NCBI RefSeq assembly: GCF_000204055.1
Contig: NW_006768768.1
Location: 684,071-748,070 of the forward strand
DNA: 64,000 nucleotides
DNA from: Melampsora larici-populina 98AG31
Lineage: Eukaryota; Basidiomycota; Pucciniomycetes; Pucciniales; Melampsoraceae
Direction of reading: 5' to 3'
Both the position numbers and the translations under genes were made by a program. This document shows positions 32,370 to 44,720 of the stretch, one piece after another (within the stretch, counting starts at the first letter, position 1; the number at the start of each line of letters is the position of its first letter). The notes under the pieces are model-generated. The model had not been told where the DNA came from. It saw only the letters and a program-made list of their open reading frames with translations, and did not search any database.

Positions 32370-33409
32370 TTACCCACAAAACACAAGTAGAAAGAATTTT
32401 ATTATTTTTGGTCTCAACTATCTTTTTCAGTATTAACCTACTCAATTGAGTATCTTTATACTTATTCCAGTAACCACTCGTTTTTGTACGGATCTAACCA
32501 TAGATTAGAACATTGGAGCTTTTAGTACCTTACTTGAAGATTCCATTTATTGTCATTGTTGGTAAATATTATCTTTGGCAAGGAATAACCATATTGTCAA
32601 ACTACCCATGGTTGAGTAAATACCATTTATAAATTTTCACACCGGTTATGTTTTGTGTAAAATCTTTATGATGTGTACACTTCTATACATACCATACATA
32701 AGGAGTAACTACTTGTTACGTAGTGATTTCGCCTCAATATTCAAGTCATATGAAGGTCTTAAGATAATAACTCTAATTACATAAACATAAACACTCTCTA
32801 GCCCTCAGTAAGTAGTATTGTTCCAATATTTAAGTATTATACCATCAAGTTACAAGTACCATGTGGCGGTAACCTATTTGTTTGTCCGCACACCCCACCC
32901 TTCGCTCCGACATCCCATATCGTTTCATTCATCTAACCAATCGCTCACTGGTAAGTTTTTCCATTCTTTCATTTCCAACTTGCTCGCTGTGATTGTTTGT
33001 ATTCCACACGGTTGCAACCAATCAGTTCAATCAAACACTAACAATTGTAAACTTCATGAACAGGGCAATAGCAATCAATCAGTCATCCCTGGCTATATTG
33101 GATCATCTTCGGACATAAATACTCTTCGCTTAGTAAGCCATGTTTTCAAAGCGCCCTTTCATTCATCCATTATCAGGTACCTTGCGCGGATTAGAAGACT
33201 AATTAAAAGAGGGGCAGGTTTTGATTTTACTTACTGGGTGGCATACGGCTTCTGCATAACCTGATGTCTACCCAATTGTTGTGAAAGATCTATTTACCCC
33301 TTGACGAGTTTTTTCCGACTCCAACCAAGGTACCTATAACTCCATTCGATACTGACTGCATGCTTGTCTTTGTATGTGATTGCTTTTGGACATTTTAAAC
33401 CCAGGTAAA
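32370..33409. other. AT-rich spacer inside the KDZ element
   Basis: There is no supported gene. A 148-codon plus-strand frame at 32818 has no recognisable domain. The ATG of the next gene follows CCCAGGTAAA, so the 5' leader of that gene may be spliced here. Confidence 0.5.
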
Positions 33410-35629
33410 ATGTCAACGGACCTCGATCCTGGTTGGGAGAAACAAAAGAGGGATAAATTCCCTGTTGTTTTGAATGCGAAGTAAGGTGATATCTACAATG
33501 TATTTGATCGAAACAGCAAACTAACTTCACCCCCTGTTCAGTGACTCCTCGGCATTGCCTGGTGTTAAATTTCTGTCAGATTTGCTGAAGCCAATTGATG
33601 TCAAGCGCCAAACTGGTTTCAGTGATAACGATGTAAGCTGCTTTGTTATTACTTCGGCTGTGATTCTCGTTCATTAACATCCTCACTTATAGCTTCCCCA
33701 ACCTTTCCGTATGGCGAAATCTTACGCTCATGTCCCTCACGAGTTTCTCGCACCGGATGGCTTCCCAAGCACGGGCAATTGGCTTAATCCCGCCTGCCAA
33801 TTTGCTGTACTTGGGCCTGATGGGATTTTGGGGAAAGGAAGACTTGTGTAAGCAAAACGAAGCTGTACCGCTATTTCGAATATTGGTACGAAGGACTCTA
33901 ACTGTTATGCATTTACATTACAAAAACCATTTTCCAGGCAAAGGGCTTTGGATTACTTCCACGAGCAGGGTTATGAAAATGTACCCGACCCAATGCCACT
34001 TTCTGTGAAGACACATGGTGATAAAAAAACCGGGACGTGAGTAAAACTCCTACGTCTTTAAAAAGTGTACTGATATCGAATTAAATTCTCCCTTGTCCGT
34101 ATCATAGTCGCTATCCTGCAAAGGCTGCCATGTTCATGGCTGCAAAGCAGGCCGATCAGTCCGCCCACTCGGTGAAGAGAACTTTTGATCGCAAGTTCAC
34201 CAGGTTCAACGACCCAATTCTACCATTCAAATCCCACGAAAGGACCATGGAAATCATCTCAAATCTCTATACCGTTGTCACTCACGGTTGTGGACAATTC
34301 GTTGATCGGGAATCAAAGAAGCTCATCTGCACCTTTTCTTATGAGGACTTGGAATCTATTACATCTGAGGAACGTGATGAACACCAAAAGGACGTAAATA
34401 CCATATTAATGGCTACAAAGTTATTCAGAAGGTTACCACTTCCTCCTAAAGAAACTATCCTAAATGCACCGGCTATATCGACTGCTCCTACATCATCTTC
34501 CAGGATTAAAGTACCCTTTGCTGACGTAACGCAAGCTCTCATGGACGAAACCCTGCCCCGGTGCCTAACTCCTTATGAAAATCAAACACCATCCCCTCTT
34601 ACTTCATTGGCCTCTTCACCCCTAAGTTCTCTCCCACCTTTGGAATGCGGGGATACCGAAATGATTGATGTTATGGTTAATGCCCCTTCCAAGGCCTCAC
34701 CTGCTGATCATATTCATTCATCACCACTCTCCTCAGTCGATTCATCGCCTCTATCTTCACTCCCACCTTCGGATTCCGAGGACACTGACATGGAGGATAT
34801 CGAGGAATCCGTTAGGGATCATGCTGAAGACCCTACTACACATTTAGATCAGAGTTTGACCGCGGTGAAGCCCAAGAAAGCCAGGACAACGAATGGAGCC
34901 CTTATAGCGGGGAAGATGTATTGCTTTGGCCAAACTGTAGGCTATTCGAGTGATATTCTAACTTCGCTCTATATCCCCTTCAAAGGGGCTTCGAAATCAC
35001 TATACCGCCGTTTCCTCGATAATCTACCCGGCTTCGGCAGACGCGTGGGCGCACGATTCCGAAGCTTCTGCGACCAAGGTTTCCAAATTGCGCATGAAGA
35101 GCTTATTAAATTAAAAGCACCCTCCATGTCTTCTACTTCCAAGTTCCATCCTTCAGGCCCACTGGACTTTGCAGCCAACTTCGCCTTTACGCTGGGCGGT
35201 TTCTACAATAAGCCGCATACTGACAACAATAAGGGCAAGGTGTACTGTTTGTGGTATCCTATTGATAGTGAGAGCGGCAAGATCATGACTCAATGTGAAG
35301 GTTATGATCTTGGCAATGGCTGGTTTGTGTTTCCTGAATATAGATTTGCTTTCAACTTTGGCACAAAATACGCCGTTCAAATAGCATGGAATAGCAAGAC
35401 CACTTTCCATCACACGCTGCCCTCCCTGGAAAAGGATGATATCAATAATGCTGGTCACAAAGTTCATTACACGCGACTCGGTTGTTCATCTCAGATTACG
35501 CAAAAGATGGCCCGCGCTTGCGCAAAGGCCGGAACTAAAGAACAATTCAACCACAAGTCAAATTGTGAGAGACACATTAGGGATGCTGAAGACATCCTGA
35601 AGCTTAAAGATAGGAACTGGAAAGTGTAG
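33410..35629 (+). CDS. Tet/JBP-like 2-oxoglutarate Fe(II) dioxygenase
   Basis: Five exons join in frame with no stop: 33410-33480, 33542-33632, 33693-33847, 33938-34036 and 34108-35629. The start is MSTDLDPGWEKQKRD. The first third (WLNPACQFAVLGPDGILG, RYPAKAAMFMAAKQADQ) is followed by a low-complexity Ser/Pro/Asp linker containing two related PLSSLPP repeats. The C-terminal catalytic domain reads GFGRRVGARFRSFCDQGF, FAANFAFTLGGFYNKPHTD, GWFVFPEYRFAFNFGTKY and IAWNSKTTFHHTLPS. The iron ligands are visible as HTD (H-x-D) and a distal His in FHHT. Enzymes of this family oxidise 5-methylcytosine or thymine in DNA and act in the nucleus. Tet/JBP genes ride on KDZ transposons in basidiomycetes, which matches its place here. 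All splice sites are canonical GT-AG and the catalytic residues are present, so the copy looks functional. Activity cannot be judged from sequence. Confidence 0.85.
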
Positions 35630-36251
35630 AAAATATCACATTTCGTTAGTCTCTTTCTAAACTGCTCTTTCTAAACAGTATGTTGTAAATATGCGAATTT
35701 ATAAATGCTGACGCGGCTTGTTAAATGTTGTTATAGTTTATTTAGGTCTTTATACGAGCCCATCGTAGCTATACCAACCATTTATCTAGGTTTCTAAACG
35801 GTTGTTAGGTATACTTGATCATGACTTCTTTGTAGTTGTTTAGTTTCCTTGATTATTATGATTTGGTTATCTATTGGTTCTGTCATTAAAGTATTCTATG
35901 GGATACATGAAATTTCCTCATTAGGTTTTTTTTCATTCACTTCGCTCGTATATATACTACTGGTGTTTGTATGCGGACTTGAATGAATGATGTTGCAGAA
36001 CATCATGATTTGAGTTTGTCATTATCGCTCGAGTGCATATAACAGTATATATTTCCAAACAAGTATAACATAGGAAATCTCTGATCAATACAAACAACAA
36101 TAGGTAAAAGAAAAATGTTTGTATTCAACTTTCATTATGTGTTCTCATGGTCTGATTGTGAGCAAAGCGCGAGTCTAATCATACAATGCTATTATTTGTC
36201 TTTCATAAAACAGTCGATACATGTCAGTCAGAGTGATTTAAACAAGCGAAA
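35630..36251. other. AT-rich spacer
   Basis: This is the intergenic stretch after the dioxygenase gene. It may include an intron and 3' exon of the minus-strand gene at 36252, but none is clear. Confidence 0.4.
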
Positions 36252-36576
36252 TGATTGAGTCATACCTTGATTAATGTGCTTAATGATGTTGTTAGCCAAG
36301 GTACAACTCATCATGTAAATGTCAAGGTCGTTCTGCCATTGCTTGAGATCTCGCGCCAAATTGATAATCATTATCAGGTCGTTGGTATCAATTTTGTCAT
36401 CGACTTCGTTTTGTAGAACGATTTTATCAATGTAAAATTTCAACAATTTGTGTATCATGAACAGTTGGTCAAACGCTTTAGCAGTGTATCCTAATTGCTC
36501 TTGTGTCTGTGTTCGATCTAGACTTGCTAGATTTGGTGGTAGGGGCATCGCGCTATCACCAGGTATAAGATCGAGC
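36252..36576 (-). CDS. Single exon of a small unknown gene
   Basis: On the minus strand, after the acceptor CTCTTATAG, the frame reads LDLIPGDSAMPLPPNL, TQEQLGYTAKAFDQLFMIHK, IDTNDLIMIINLARDLKQW and NNIIKHIN, and ends at a GTATGA donor. The product is amphipathic and helical and has no recognised domain. Good splice sites at both ends and the lack of stops suggest that it is a real internal exon. The first and last exons were not found, although an upstream one may lie near 37000-37080. It lies between the dioxygenase and the transposase, within the KDZ element. Confidence 0.4.
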
Positions 36577-37379
36577 TATAAGAGATATAGACGAATAAAT
36601 TAAGTGTTAAATGTTTTTCTATACTTTTGATAATGGGTGAAATGTGATGTATAAAGTAGATTTGATCTTACGAAAATACTTACATGAAGTATCTAAGTAC
36701 GTTTTAGATTGTTTGTTTTTCTAATAATGTAAGGTGAATATATATCCAACGATTATTTAGGCAATAAAAGGCCAATTGAGATGTTGGGGTTGTGTTCAAG
36801 AAATGATACCGAGAACTTTGTTATTGTTAGAAAGTTGAAGATAACTTGAACAAAATTTCTATTCTGATTCTCGAACAGCCAGGATGTTTAATCTATGTCA
36901 TTTAACCCTACGAAACCATAAGGGCAAAAATATTAAGCGGTAAGCCTCGACAAACAATGTATATAATTGACCGTCAGTGGTTCTCTAAACCTTTCCAAAT
37001 CAATTCTACTCTTTGATTAAAAACTTACCAAAAAGTTCATATATAACAAAGAGAGCCAAGAAAATAGCAAAGGAGCTTGAAATCAATAAAAAAGTGTGAT
37101 AGACACACTGAACTGGGTGTGTAGAGACACACTGGATTTATATACTCTGTTAAGAGGGAAGTGATTTCACCTATCAGGCAAGTTGTGACATTTATCTAAG
37201 ATTCCTCCTACGTACGTGTGCATGGACTAAAGTTTCTTTCCTTGTGTGCCTCATACAAGAACATATAATCCATTCTTCACTGTATTAGACTCTTATAGGG
37301 GTTTTACTGGGTTTCACCCAGTTCCACATAGTGTTTAGCTGAAATGGTGGTATTCTCCTCAAGTGCATACTGGGGTTCA
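36577..37379. other. AT-rich spacer
   Basis: No supported gene. Possible upstream exon of the small minus-strand gene, unproven. Confidence 0.4.
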
Positions 37380-39960
37380 AGCGGGCGGTGTGAATGAGAT
37401 GTGATGTGATTACCCCTCATAATTGTCCTTATAAATCCGAGACTTTGGTTTAAGACTGGTCAGGCTATGTGTGCAAGGCAAAGCATCACCGGGGACAGGG
37501 TATAATTGGTTATAAGTTTGTTAACTCATTGAGCGGATGTCCCCATTAGATTGGAAGTTCAATCAAATATATTGACTCACTCATATATGCATCACTCACA
37601 TTTCTGAGTGGATGCAAGTGTTGATAACTGAGCAATTGGTTCCATTGCTCAGTCAACACTTGCATCCACTCAAACTGTGGATGCATCAACACTGGCATGA
37701 TTTATGTTTGGACATTGTTTGGGCCACTTAGATTGGATGTTCAATCAAATAGATTGACTCACTCATATATGCATCACTCACATTTCTGAGTGGATGCAGG
37801 GGTTGATAAGTCAACAATTGGATCCATTGCAAATGATGAATTATCAAAACTTGCATCATTTTTGTTTTGACATGGATTGGGCCACCCAAGACCAAACAAT
37901 GTTGGTGCCATTAGATTATCTGACCAATAGAACACCTGACATGTCTCACTTATTCATCTCTCACATGTCTAAGTGATGTAAGTGTTAAAAATGTTGTTTT
38001 TCTAACATGTGCTACACTTGTGAGCAGACTTTTCCCTCACGTGCCAGCCTTTTTCGGATGGTGCCATTATGGGGTTCAAGCGGCTGGGGTGGATGAGACT
38101 TGATGTGAATACACCTCATAAGTGTCCTTATGATTCCGGCTCTTTGGTTATCAGGCTGGTCAGGCTATAACCAAAGATTCTGGCTCTTTGGTTATCAGAC
38201 TTGTCAGGCTATGTGTGCAAGGCCATTGATCACCGGGGACAGGTTATAAATGGTTATAAGTTTCTTCACTCTTTAACCGGATGTCCCCATTAGATCGGAT
38301 ATTCACTCAAATCTATTGACTCACTCATTTGAAGAAATTGTAAGCTTTTTGCCTCATGTGCAAGCCCTGTTTGGATTGTTATGCATCCAAACAGGGCTTG
38401 AGCGGAATCAAGTGTTGATAAACTTGTGAGAAAAGCCTTGTGCATCCGAACAAGGATTTTGCTCACAAGTTTATCAACACTTGTTTGGATGGTGCCATTA
38501 ACCAACATTTATATCACTTACATCGCTTAGACATGCATCACTCACATGCCTGAGTGATGCAAGTGTTATAAATGTTGCTTTTGTCACATGTGCATTGAGT
38601 GATGCATGTCTAAGTGATGTAACTGTTCTAAATGTTGATTAGAAAGCAACATTTTTAACAGTTACATAAATGATGATTATAAAGCAACATTTTTTACAGT
38701 TACATCACTTAGACACTATGTGATGTAAGTGTAAAAAATGTTGCTTTATAATCAACATTTATAACACATTTGGGAAAAGCATCATTTCTGGTTATAAGTT
38801 TTTTCACTCACCTGCAAGCCTCTTTCAGATGGTGCCATTGATTTGGCTGACCATATTTGCCCCTTACATCACTCACTTATGCTTCTCCCATGTCTTACTG
38901 CATTAAGTGTTTAAAAAGTTGCTTTTCTCACATGTGCAAGACACACCATATACTTTTATGGTGATAAGTGTTTTACCTCGTGTGCTAGCCTTGTTCGGAT
39001 GGCGCCGTTATATTTGGTGGCCATCATTGGCCCTTACATCACTCACTTATGCATTTGACACGTGTCTAACTGATGTCAGTGTCAACAATGTTGCACACAT
39101 GCAAGCCCTGTTGCAATGGTGCCATTGGATTGGCTAAGGAACATCTTAGCCACTGACATCCCTTAGGCATGCGAGTGACGTGATAAATGTTCCTTAGCCA
39201 TTCCATTAGCCATTCCAATGGCTACACACGTGAGAAACATTTGTCGCCATGATGTTTCCTCATGTGCAAGCCTTTTTCGGATGGTGCGCATAGATTGGCT
39301 GACCATCTTTGCCCCTTACATCACTCAGCCATGCGTTTATCATGTCTGAGTGATCTAAGTGGTGATTAGTCATCCTGACTGGCTTGTGCTACACAAACCA
39401 GTCAGGAGGTGGTGATGTTATTTCGCTCACGCGCAACCCATGTACTGATGGGGTACTTTTGGCTGCCCATCTGTACCCCTTACATCACTCACATGTGCAT
39501 CCCCATGACTCACGACACAAATAAACCACAGCAAGTGTTGATCATGTGCGTAAGTGTTGGCGCCTTGGAGCCACCACGCTGTTAAAACCTTGGTCATTCC
39601 TAAGTTTGTACTGCACTGACTCACGCGCACAAATAAACCACCGCATGGGTTGATTATACAGCAAGTGTGGCTTATTTTCATAAGTGTTTGCTCCTTGTAG
39701 TCACAAAGCTTTTAAAAGCATGGTCAATCCTAAGTTTGTACTGACATGTAATTTACTTTGGTATAATGTTGTTGTCATCATGCAGCAGGTAAAATAAACC
39801 ATGGCAAGTGTTGATTATACAGCCAGTGATGATTATTTTACTAAGTGTTTGCTTCACAAAGCTTTTAAAATCATGGTCATTCCTAAGTTTGTACTGACAT
39901 GTGATCCACTTTGGTATTTTGTTGTTGTCATCATGCAGCAGGTAGCTCTATCACGTCTGT
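37380..39960. repeat. Hairpin-rich degenerate repeat block in the KDZ element
   Basis: A loose unit of about 150-200 bp recurs roughly ten times. It contains GGATGGTGCCATTAGATTGG, then CCCCTTACATCACTCAC and TATGCATC, then an inverted CTAAGTGATGTAAGTGTT and AAAATGTTGCTTT. Many units fold back on themselves. Perfect hairpins include CAAGCCCTGTTTGGAT at 38361-38376 with its inverse at 38385-38400, and 22-bp arms at 38409-38430 and 38462-38483. A separate direct repeat near 39530-39945, containing AGCTTTTAAAA and CCTAAGTTTGTACTGACATG, occurs three times. No coding frame. Confidence 0.8.
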
Positions 39961-39965
39961 GTCAA

Positions 39966-40002
39966 CCTTACCATCACGTCTAACACAGACGTGATGGTAA
40001 GG
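39966..40002. repeat. Perfect 16-bp-arm hairpin
   Basis: CCTTACCATCACGTCT is followed by a 5-base loop AACAC and then the exact inverse, ending GTGATGGTAAGG. It marks the end of the repeat block, about 400 bp before the transposase frame. Confidence 0.9.
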
Positions 40003-40410
40003 TGACTGTCACTCACCCAGTGACACCCCCGTTACATACATAATGCCGCTACATACAACATCCGGGGCCGGGGCTGCCCGTACGGTCTTGGCTGTACCTG
40101 GACCACTCTTCTCAGGCCACACTTGTCTCAAGCATTCAAAAGATTTTTCCACCTACGACATCTGCCATACTTGTCTCAACCTTCGAAAGGAGGCCAACCC
40201 CGGCCGATTGAATCTTTGTTCAAACAACTACCACGTAAACAGACGCCTCCTCACCAATACGATCCCATATCCGTCATGAGCAGCCTAATTTCCGCGCTAG
40301 TCACAATTGCCGCCAACCTACTTAGTAATCAACTTCCCGATTTGGAAAATTCAATGTCAGGATGTCCGTCCATCTTTCGCTAGCGGGAATCACCTACTTT
40401 CACATGGCCT
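40003..40410. other. Possible 5' exon region of the KDZ transposase
   Basis: Two overlapping short frames here (40043-40279 and 40123-40383) include Cys pairs (HTCLKHSKD, DICHTCLNLRKE), which would fit an N-terminal Cys-rich exon. I could not join them to the main frame with confidence. Confidence 0.3.
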
Positions 40411-43400
40411 TTGCACCGGGATAGGGAAGGCAAAGATGAGTTCTATTCGACCCGATTGACAGAATTTCGAAAAGTCTTGACATTTCTTTATGATCATTTG
40501 AACATGCCTTTAAAAGGTATCATACGAGGTCTTAACCACGCAGTCAAGGTCGGCAAGCCTGCAACACCGTTACAAGAGCAATTGCATGCCCGGCGCGAGC
40601 GAGAACAAGCTCACACAGCAACATCGACTGCGGCCATCAGGGCAATGCTTGATGAAGGTCAACATCAGCCATTACGTGATGAAGTCATGGAGCCAGCACA
40701 CCTTATGCACGAGTTAGACGCACCTGATGACGGAGATGACTATCCAGGTGCAGAACCGGAGGATCTCAATCAATTTATGCCACCACCATTTGAAGTAGAA
40801 CTGGAGGTGGTTAACCCAGTCCAAGCACGATTGCGTAGGGAACAGCATTTAGCTGATTGTTTGGCACACGAGAACAAGTGGAGCTGGCAGTATGCAATAA
40901 TGCTGCCTACATTTCTTCGATGCAAGATGGCGACCTCAAATTGGGGAAATGAAGATCTATGGAAGAATGACTTACGTCCGCCCTGCACCTGTGCGATGCA
41001 GACCGAACGTGATGTAGACCTGGTTGATTTAACAAGTACGTCAAGGTATCTATCCTAACTAGCTAAGTCTGAATTGTATACTAAGATCAGTACATATAGC
41101 TCGTCGTAGAGTGAAGATATCATTTTGCTAGCAATGCGATCTTTCCGATCCTTGCAGACTCCTCCAAATGGGCTATATGGCGGCATCACCGTCAAAACCA
41201 CGGACCGCTTTCTCGATACGCCTACTCATCCACCACCACCACCAGTGGGTCAGATATGCCGTTCCCACGAAGTCTTTTTGTGAAGGTTTAGACGAATCAC
41301 TTGATAGTCACAACCCCGTCATCTTAACGAGCAAAGGAAAAGTAAGTAATTTTTTCCGCGATCCACCTCTTGTAACCCTATCTGACTTCAGTATAGCCTC
41401 GGGACTGGCGAGCCCCTTTTACCATTTCTGTAGATGCGTATAGGGCAATAATTAATCAAATACGCGAACTGGAACACCAAAAGCTTGAACTCACCGAACT
41501 TTGCAAACTGGCAGCGAACTGCCCCAAATGCTTTGGTCCGCCTGTGGGCCAAACACGCCCTGGAGAACCTTGGGTTGTGATACGTCTGGATGGGAACTTC
41601 CAGCATAAGAGACATGCTAAAGCCAGTGTCTCTATTCCTGGTTCACTTACTCCTCGCCCAGAGATCTTCCTTGACCCCAAAATCGCCGAAGCGAAGGCTC
41701 GATTTCTAGAGAATGGCCCCCCAATTGACTGGCAAAACGTAAGTGGTAAAGGAGATATCCAAGTGTTCTACTACATACACTGACTAGGTTTGACCTATAG
41801 GACGAATGCACTCAGGCTCACACCACAGCTAATGATGCGCGAGGCAAAGGTCACTTCAAGAATATGGATGAATCAGGACTCCTTGGTATGGCTTGTAGGC
41901 ATGACCATGTCCTCAAGATGATGAATCTCATCCAGACTGGGGAAAAGTTCGTACCACTCTCCTCATTCTTAGTAGCAGTTAGCTGATAACTACTTGTCTT
42001 ATAGGTCACACTATGCACTAGCGCTTATTCAATGGCTACTGGATATATTTGCGAATGATCATGATGGTACTACAAGTCTAGGAATTCTGTACGATATAGG
42101 ATGCAACTTGGACAAAACTATTAAGAAGGTCAAATAAAAAAATTCTACGGTCATGCTTTGTTATAGATACTGACTCTCACGCCAGTATTCATGCAGAGAA
42201 GAGTTTTTACCGATGCAAGACATGCAGAACAAGTGAGAATAGGAACCGCCTTGTTTCATGCCTATGCCCACAACTGGGGCTGTCAGTTGGAGTATAATCC
42301 ACGCCTGAATCCTGGATGGGGAAAATCGGATGGAGAAGGCCTGGAGCGCGTGTGGTGGAAACTAGCCCCACTAGTTTCTGTGCTCAGGTATGCCACTAAA
42401 CAGCATCGTTTGGTTAGTCTGGATCTGTGGACAAATCATCGGAATGAGGCCTTGTGTAAAAACGCGGGTATGTGCGATTTTCTTTGTCGTTTAGCTTACC
42501 AGGAACAAGTTTAACGTGTCAGAATTGTACAGTTAAGAACATGATTGGCAGCACCCAAAAATTTCAGGGTGAGCTACAGGAAGCCCAGGCGTCTCTCGCG
42601 AGATTTGAACAAGCGAACCGGGCACATACAAGGCAATATTTTCAAGAGCAGTGGGACCGTCAGCGAGCTTTGCAGCTGAATGCTATTAATATCAGGTCGA
42701 AGGAAAAGCGTGCGCGACTCGAGGTACTCTTAAAGCTAGAAGAGGATCTTTTGGAAGCTCGGTAAGTCATTTTGTGTTTCTAACATACTTCCACACTCGT
42801 TGTAGTCAATTGGTAAATCCACACTGACTAAATGGTCGTACAGTCAGCAAATGAGGGATTTAGATGCAGCCCATGTCCCTGTGCGAACCGCTGAGCAACG
42901 TAATGCTCTGCTCGCGCTCCCGAGGACCCTGGTCGATCTTGAACAGAAGATTCAAGAGGTCGCTGATGAAGTTGGTAATACCGAGTTACTAAACATTCGC
43001 CGACACGTTCGGCAACGTGGAAGTGGGTTTATTACTTCCTAGTACTTTGGCCTCGGCCGCTGTAGCATGAAGCTGATTAATAAAGCTCTTTTTTTTATTT
43101 CAGTTGATCAGATTAAGGCTGTCCTGACTGTGCAGGTCACTTTGGGTTTTTTGTATGAGGCCAAATTTGGTGCTTATCAACAACAAGTGGATGCTGGAAG
43201 GCGGACTGGTACGTGCATTTTTCTAGTAGTGAGATGCTGCACTCTCCTTGCTAACCGTCGAGCCATATTTGACCCAAGGTGCGACTCAGCAGCCACGAAA
43301 CGAGGAACTGCGTAAGAAGAAACGGGCTCTCCTCAAGAAGAAGCTTGATACCTACTTGAGGCACGCGGAACGGTACAATCAAAGATATCGACCGAGACAA

Positions 43401-44028
43401 CGTCTGGCTCAGCCAACATTCGACAAGGTCGTGGCTATGGACATCCTAGATCCCTTTTGGGACGAAGTTGCTCTCAATCACCCAGACGAGCCATGGGTGT
43501 GTTGCCAGATTACCAAAGATGGCATCCTAGCCCTTTGAAGTGAGCTTTCTTCGGAAGAGGAGTTGCGGCGCCTTGGGCGCGAAGTCAGGCAGATGATTGG
43601 ATGGGGCCTTGACTATGAAGGACGCATGGAAAGGACCAAGCCAAATGAGGCTGATGGTAAGCCATTCAACTTATTTGACATCAAGTATTTCGGCTAACAA
43701 AAACGCCCACATCCTTCCAGCCCGAGTGGTAGAGTGGAACTCTATCCACTCTAGTCTGGCCAAACGAACCTGTCGCCTATGGAAGCAATGGGATCATGGA
43801 TTACTCGATGTCTTCCATGCGACCAAGCAGTATGTCGAAGGAAGTGCAGAAAATGATGGAGAACTTATAGATCGGTGGGAACAAATGGTCAGTCGAACCA
43901 CACAAACTTGGCATGAAGTCCTAGGGGTACCCATATTTTGGACAGACGAGGACGATGAGGACGCTCGTGCAGAGGCAGAGGAGGAGATGGATTGGGTATG
44001 GCATAGAGAGCATTTGGAGTATTGGTAG
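40411..44028 (+). pseudogene. KDZ-family transposase with Cys cluster, one stop
   Basis: This is a multi-exon plus-strand frame. It starts in a long helical region (FRKVLTFLYDHLNMPLKG), then reaches the cysteine cluster that precedes KDZ domains (PPCTCAMQTE, then ISFC-stop-QCDLSDPCRLLQ). It continues with MAASPSKPRTAFSIRLL, ELTELCKLAANCPKCFGPPV and the catalytic core. There the acidic residues appear in VVIRLDGNFQHKRH, LGILYDIGCNLDK and WGKSDGEGLERVW. Nearby family signatures are LLGMACRHDHVLKMMN and FHAYAHNWGCQLEYNPRLN. A coiled-coil-like Glu/Arg-rich C-terminal half follows and ends at HLEYW (44028). The only clear lesion is TAG at 41129-41131 inside the Cys cluster. Introns are short GT-AG, for example ending near 41138 and starting near 41341, 41739, 41950 and 42128. 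The 5' end is unresolved. Confidence 0.85.
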
Positions 44029-44720
44029 AACCGTTTAAAGATGTATGTGCATATCAAACTATATAGAGATATTGAAATTTGCAATTCAAAGCCCAAGTTG
44101 CCCTAAGTTGTGTCTAGCATATGGTTAGTTATGACGCAGAGCAAGCACAAAGAAGATTAAAAGATAATCTCTAAGAGACCAAATGTGTTTATATTGTCTA
44201 AGAGACAATGTACCCGCAGTGAGAGACATCATTCATTGATTTGAATGTCAGTTTTGTACCTCAAGTCCCATTTCTATTCAAATCAACAAATGAAATTGAA
44301 TCAATCCAAGGATTTATTCAGGATGAAATAACTTGAACATTGTATCAAGATGTGACATTGAGACCGAGTCGAGACAAGCAACCAAACAATCGAACAAACT
44401 TTATGACTTATTATGGTTGACATTTTGCTTCTTCATGTAATTGTTTTTGTTTCACTTATGGGAGGAGTTATGGTCCACTATCTTATTGGCATCTTACGCT
44501 ATGATACCAAGTAGTTTATTTTTGAATGTCTTTCAATTGCATTCATTACAAATATCAAAGTTACAGTATTATTTTGTCACCCACATAAATAGCTTTCATT
44601 TGACAAACAAGTCACATGACATTTTTGGTGCAAAGAAACTTTGCAGTACATAACAAGAAAGATGAGCGTCTATTTTTTAAGATTTGGAACTAAGTGGTGT
44701 GAAGGCTCTTTAAACTGGCA
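44029..44720. other. Spacer between convergent genes
   Basis: AT-rich DNA between the 3' ends of the transposase and the FAR1/OTU gene. No gene is supported. Confidence 0.5.

Noticed and set aside
32818..33264. 148-codon plus-strand frame in the KDZ spacer
   Set aside because: No domain, no conserved motif, and AT-rich composition like the spacer around it.
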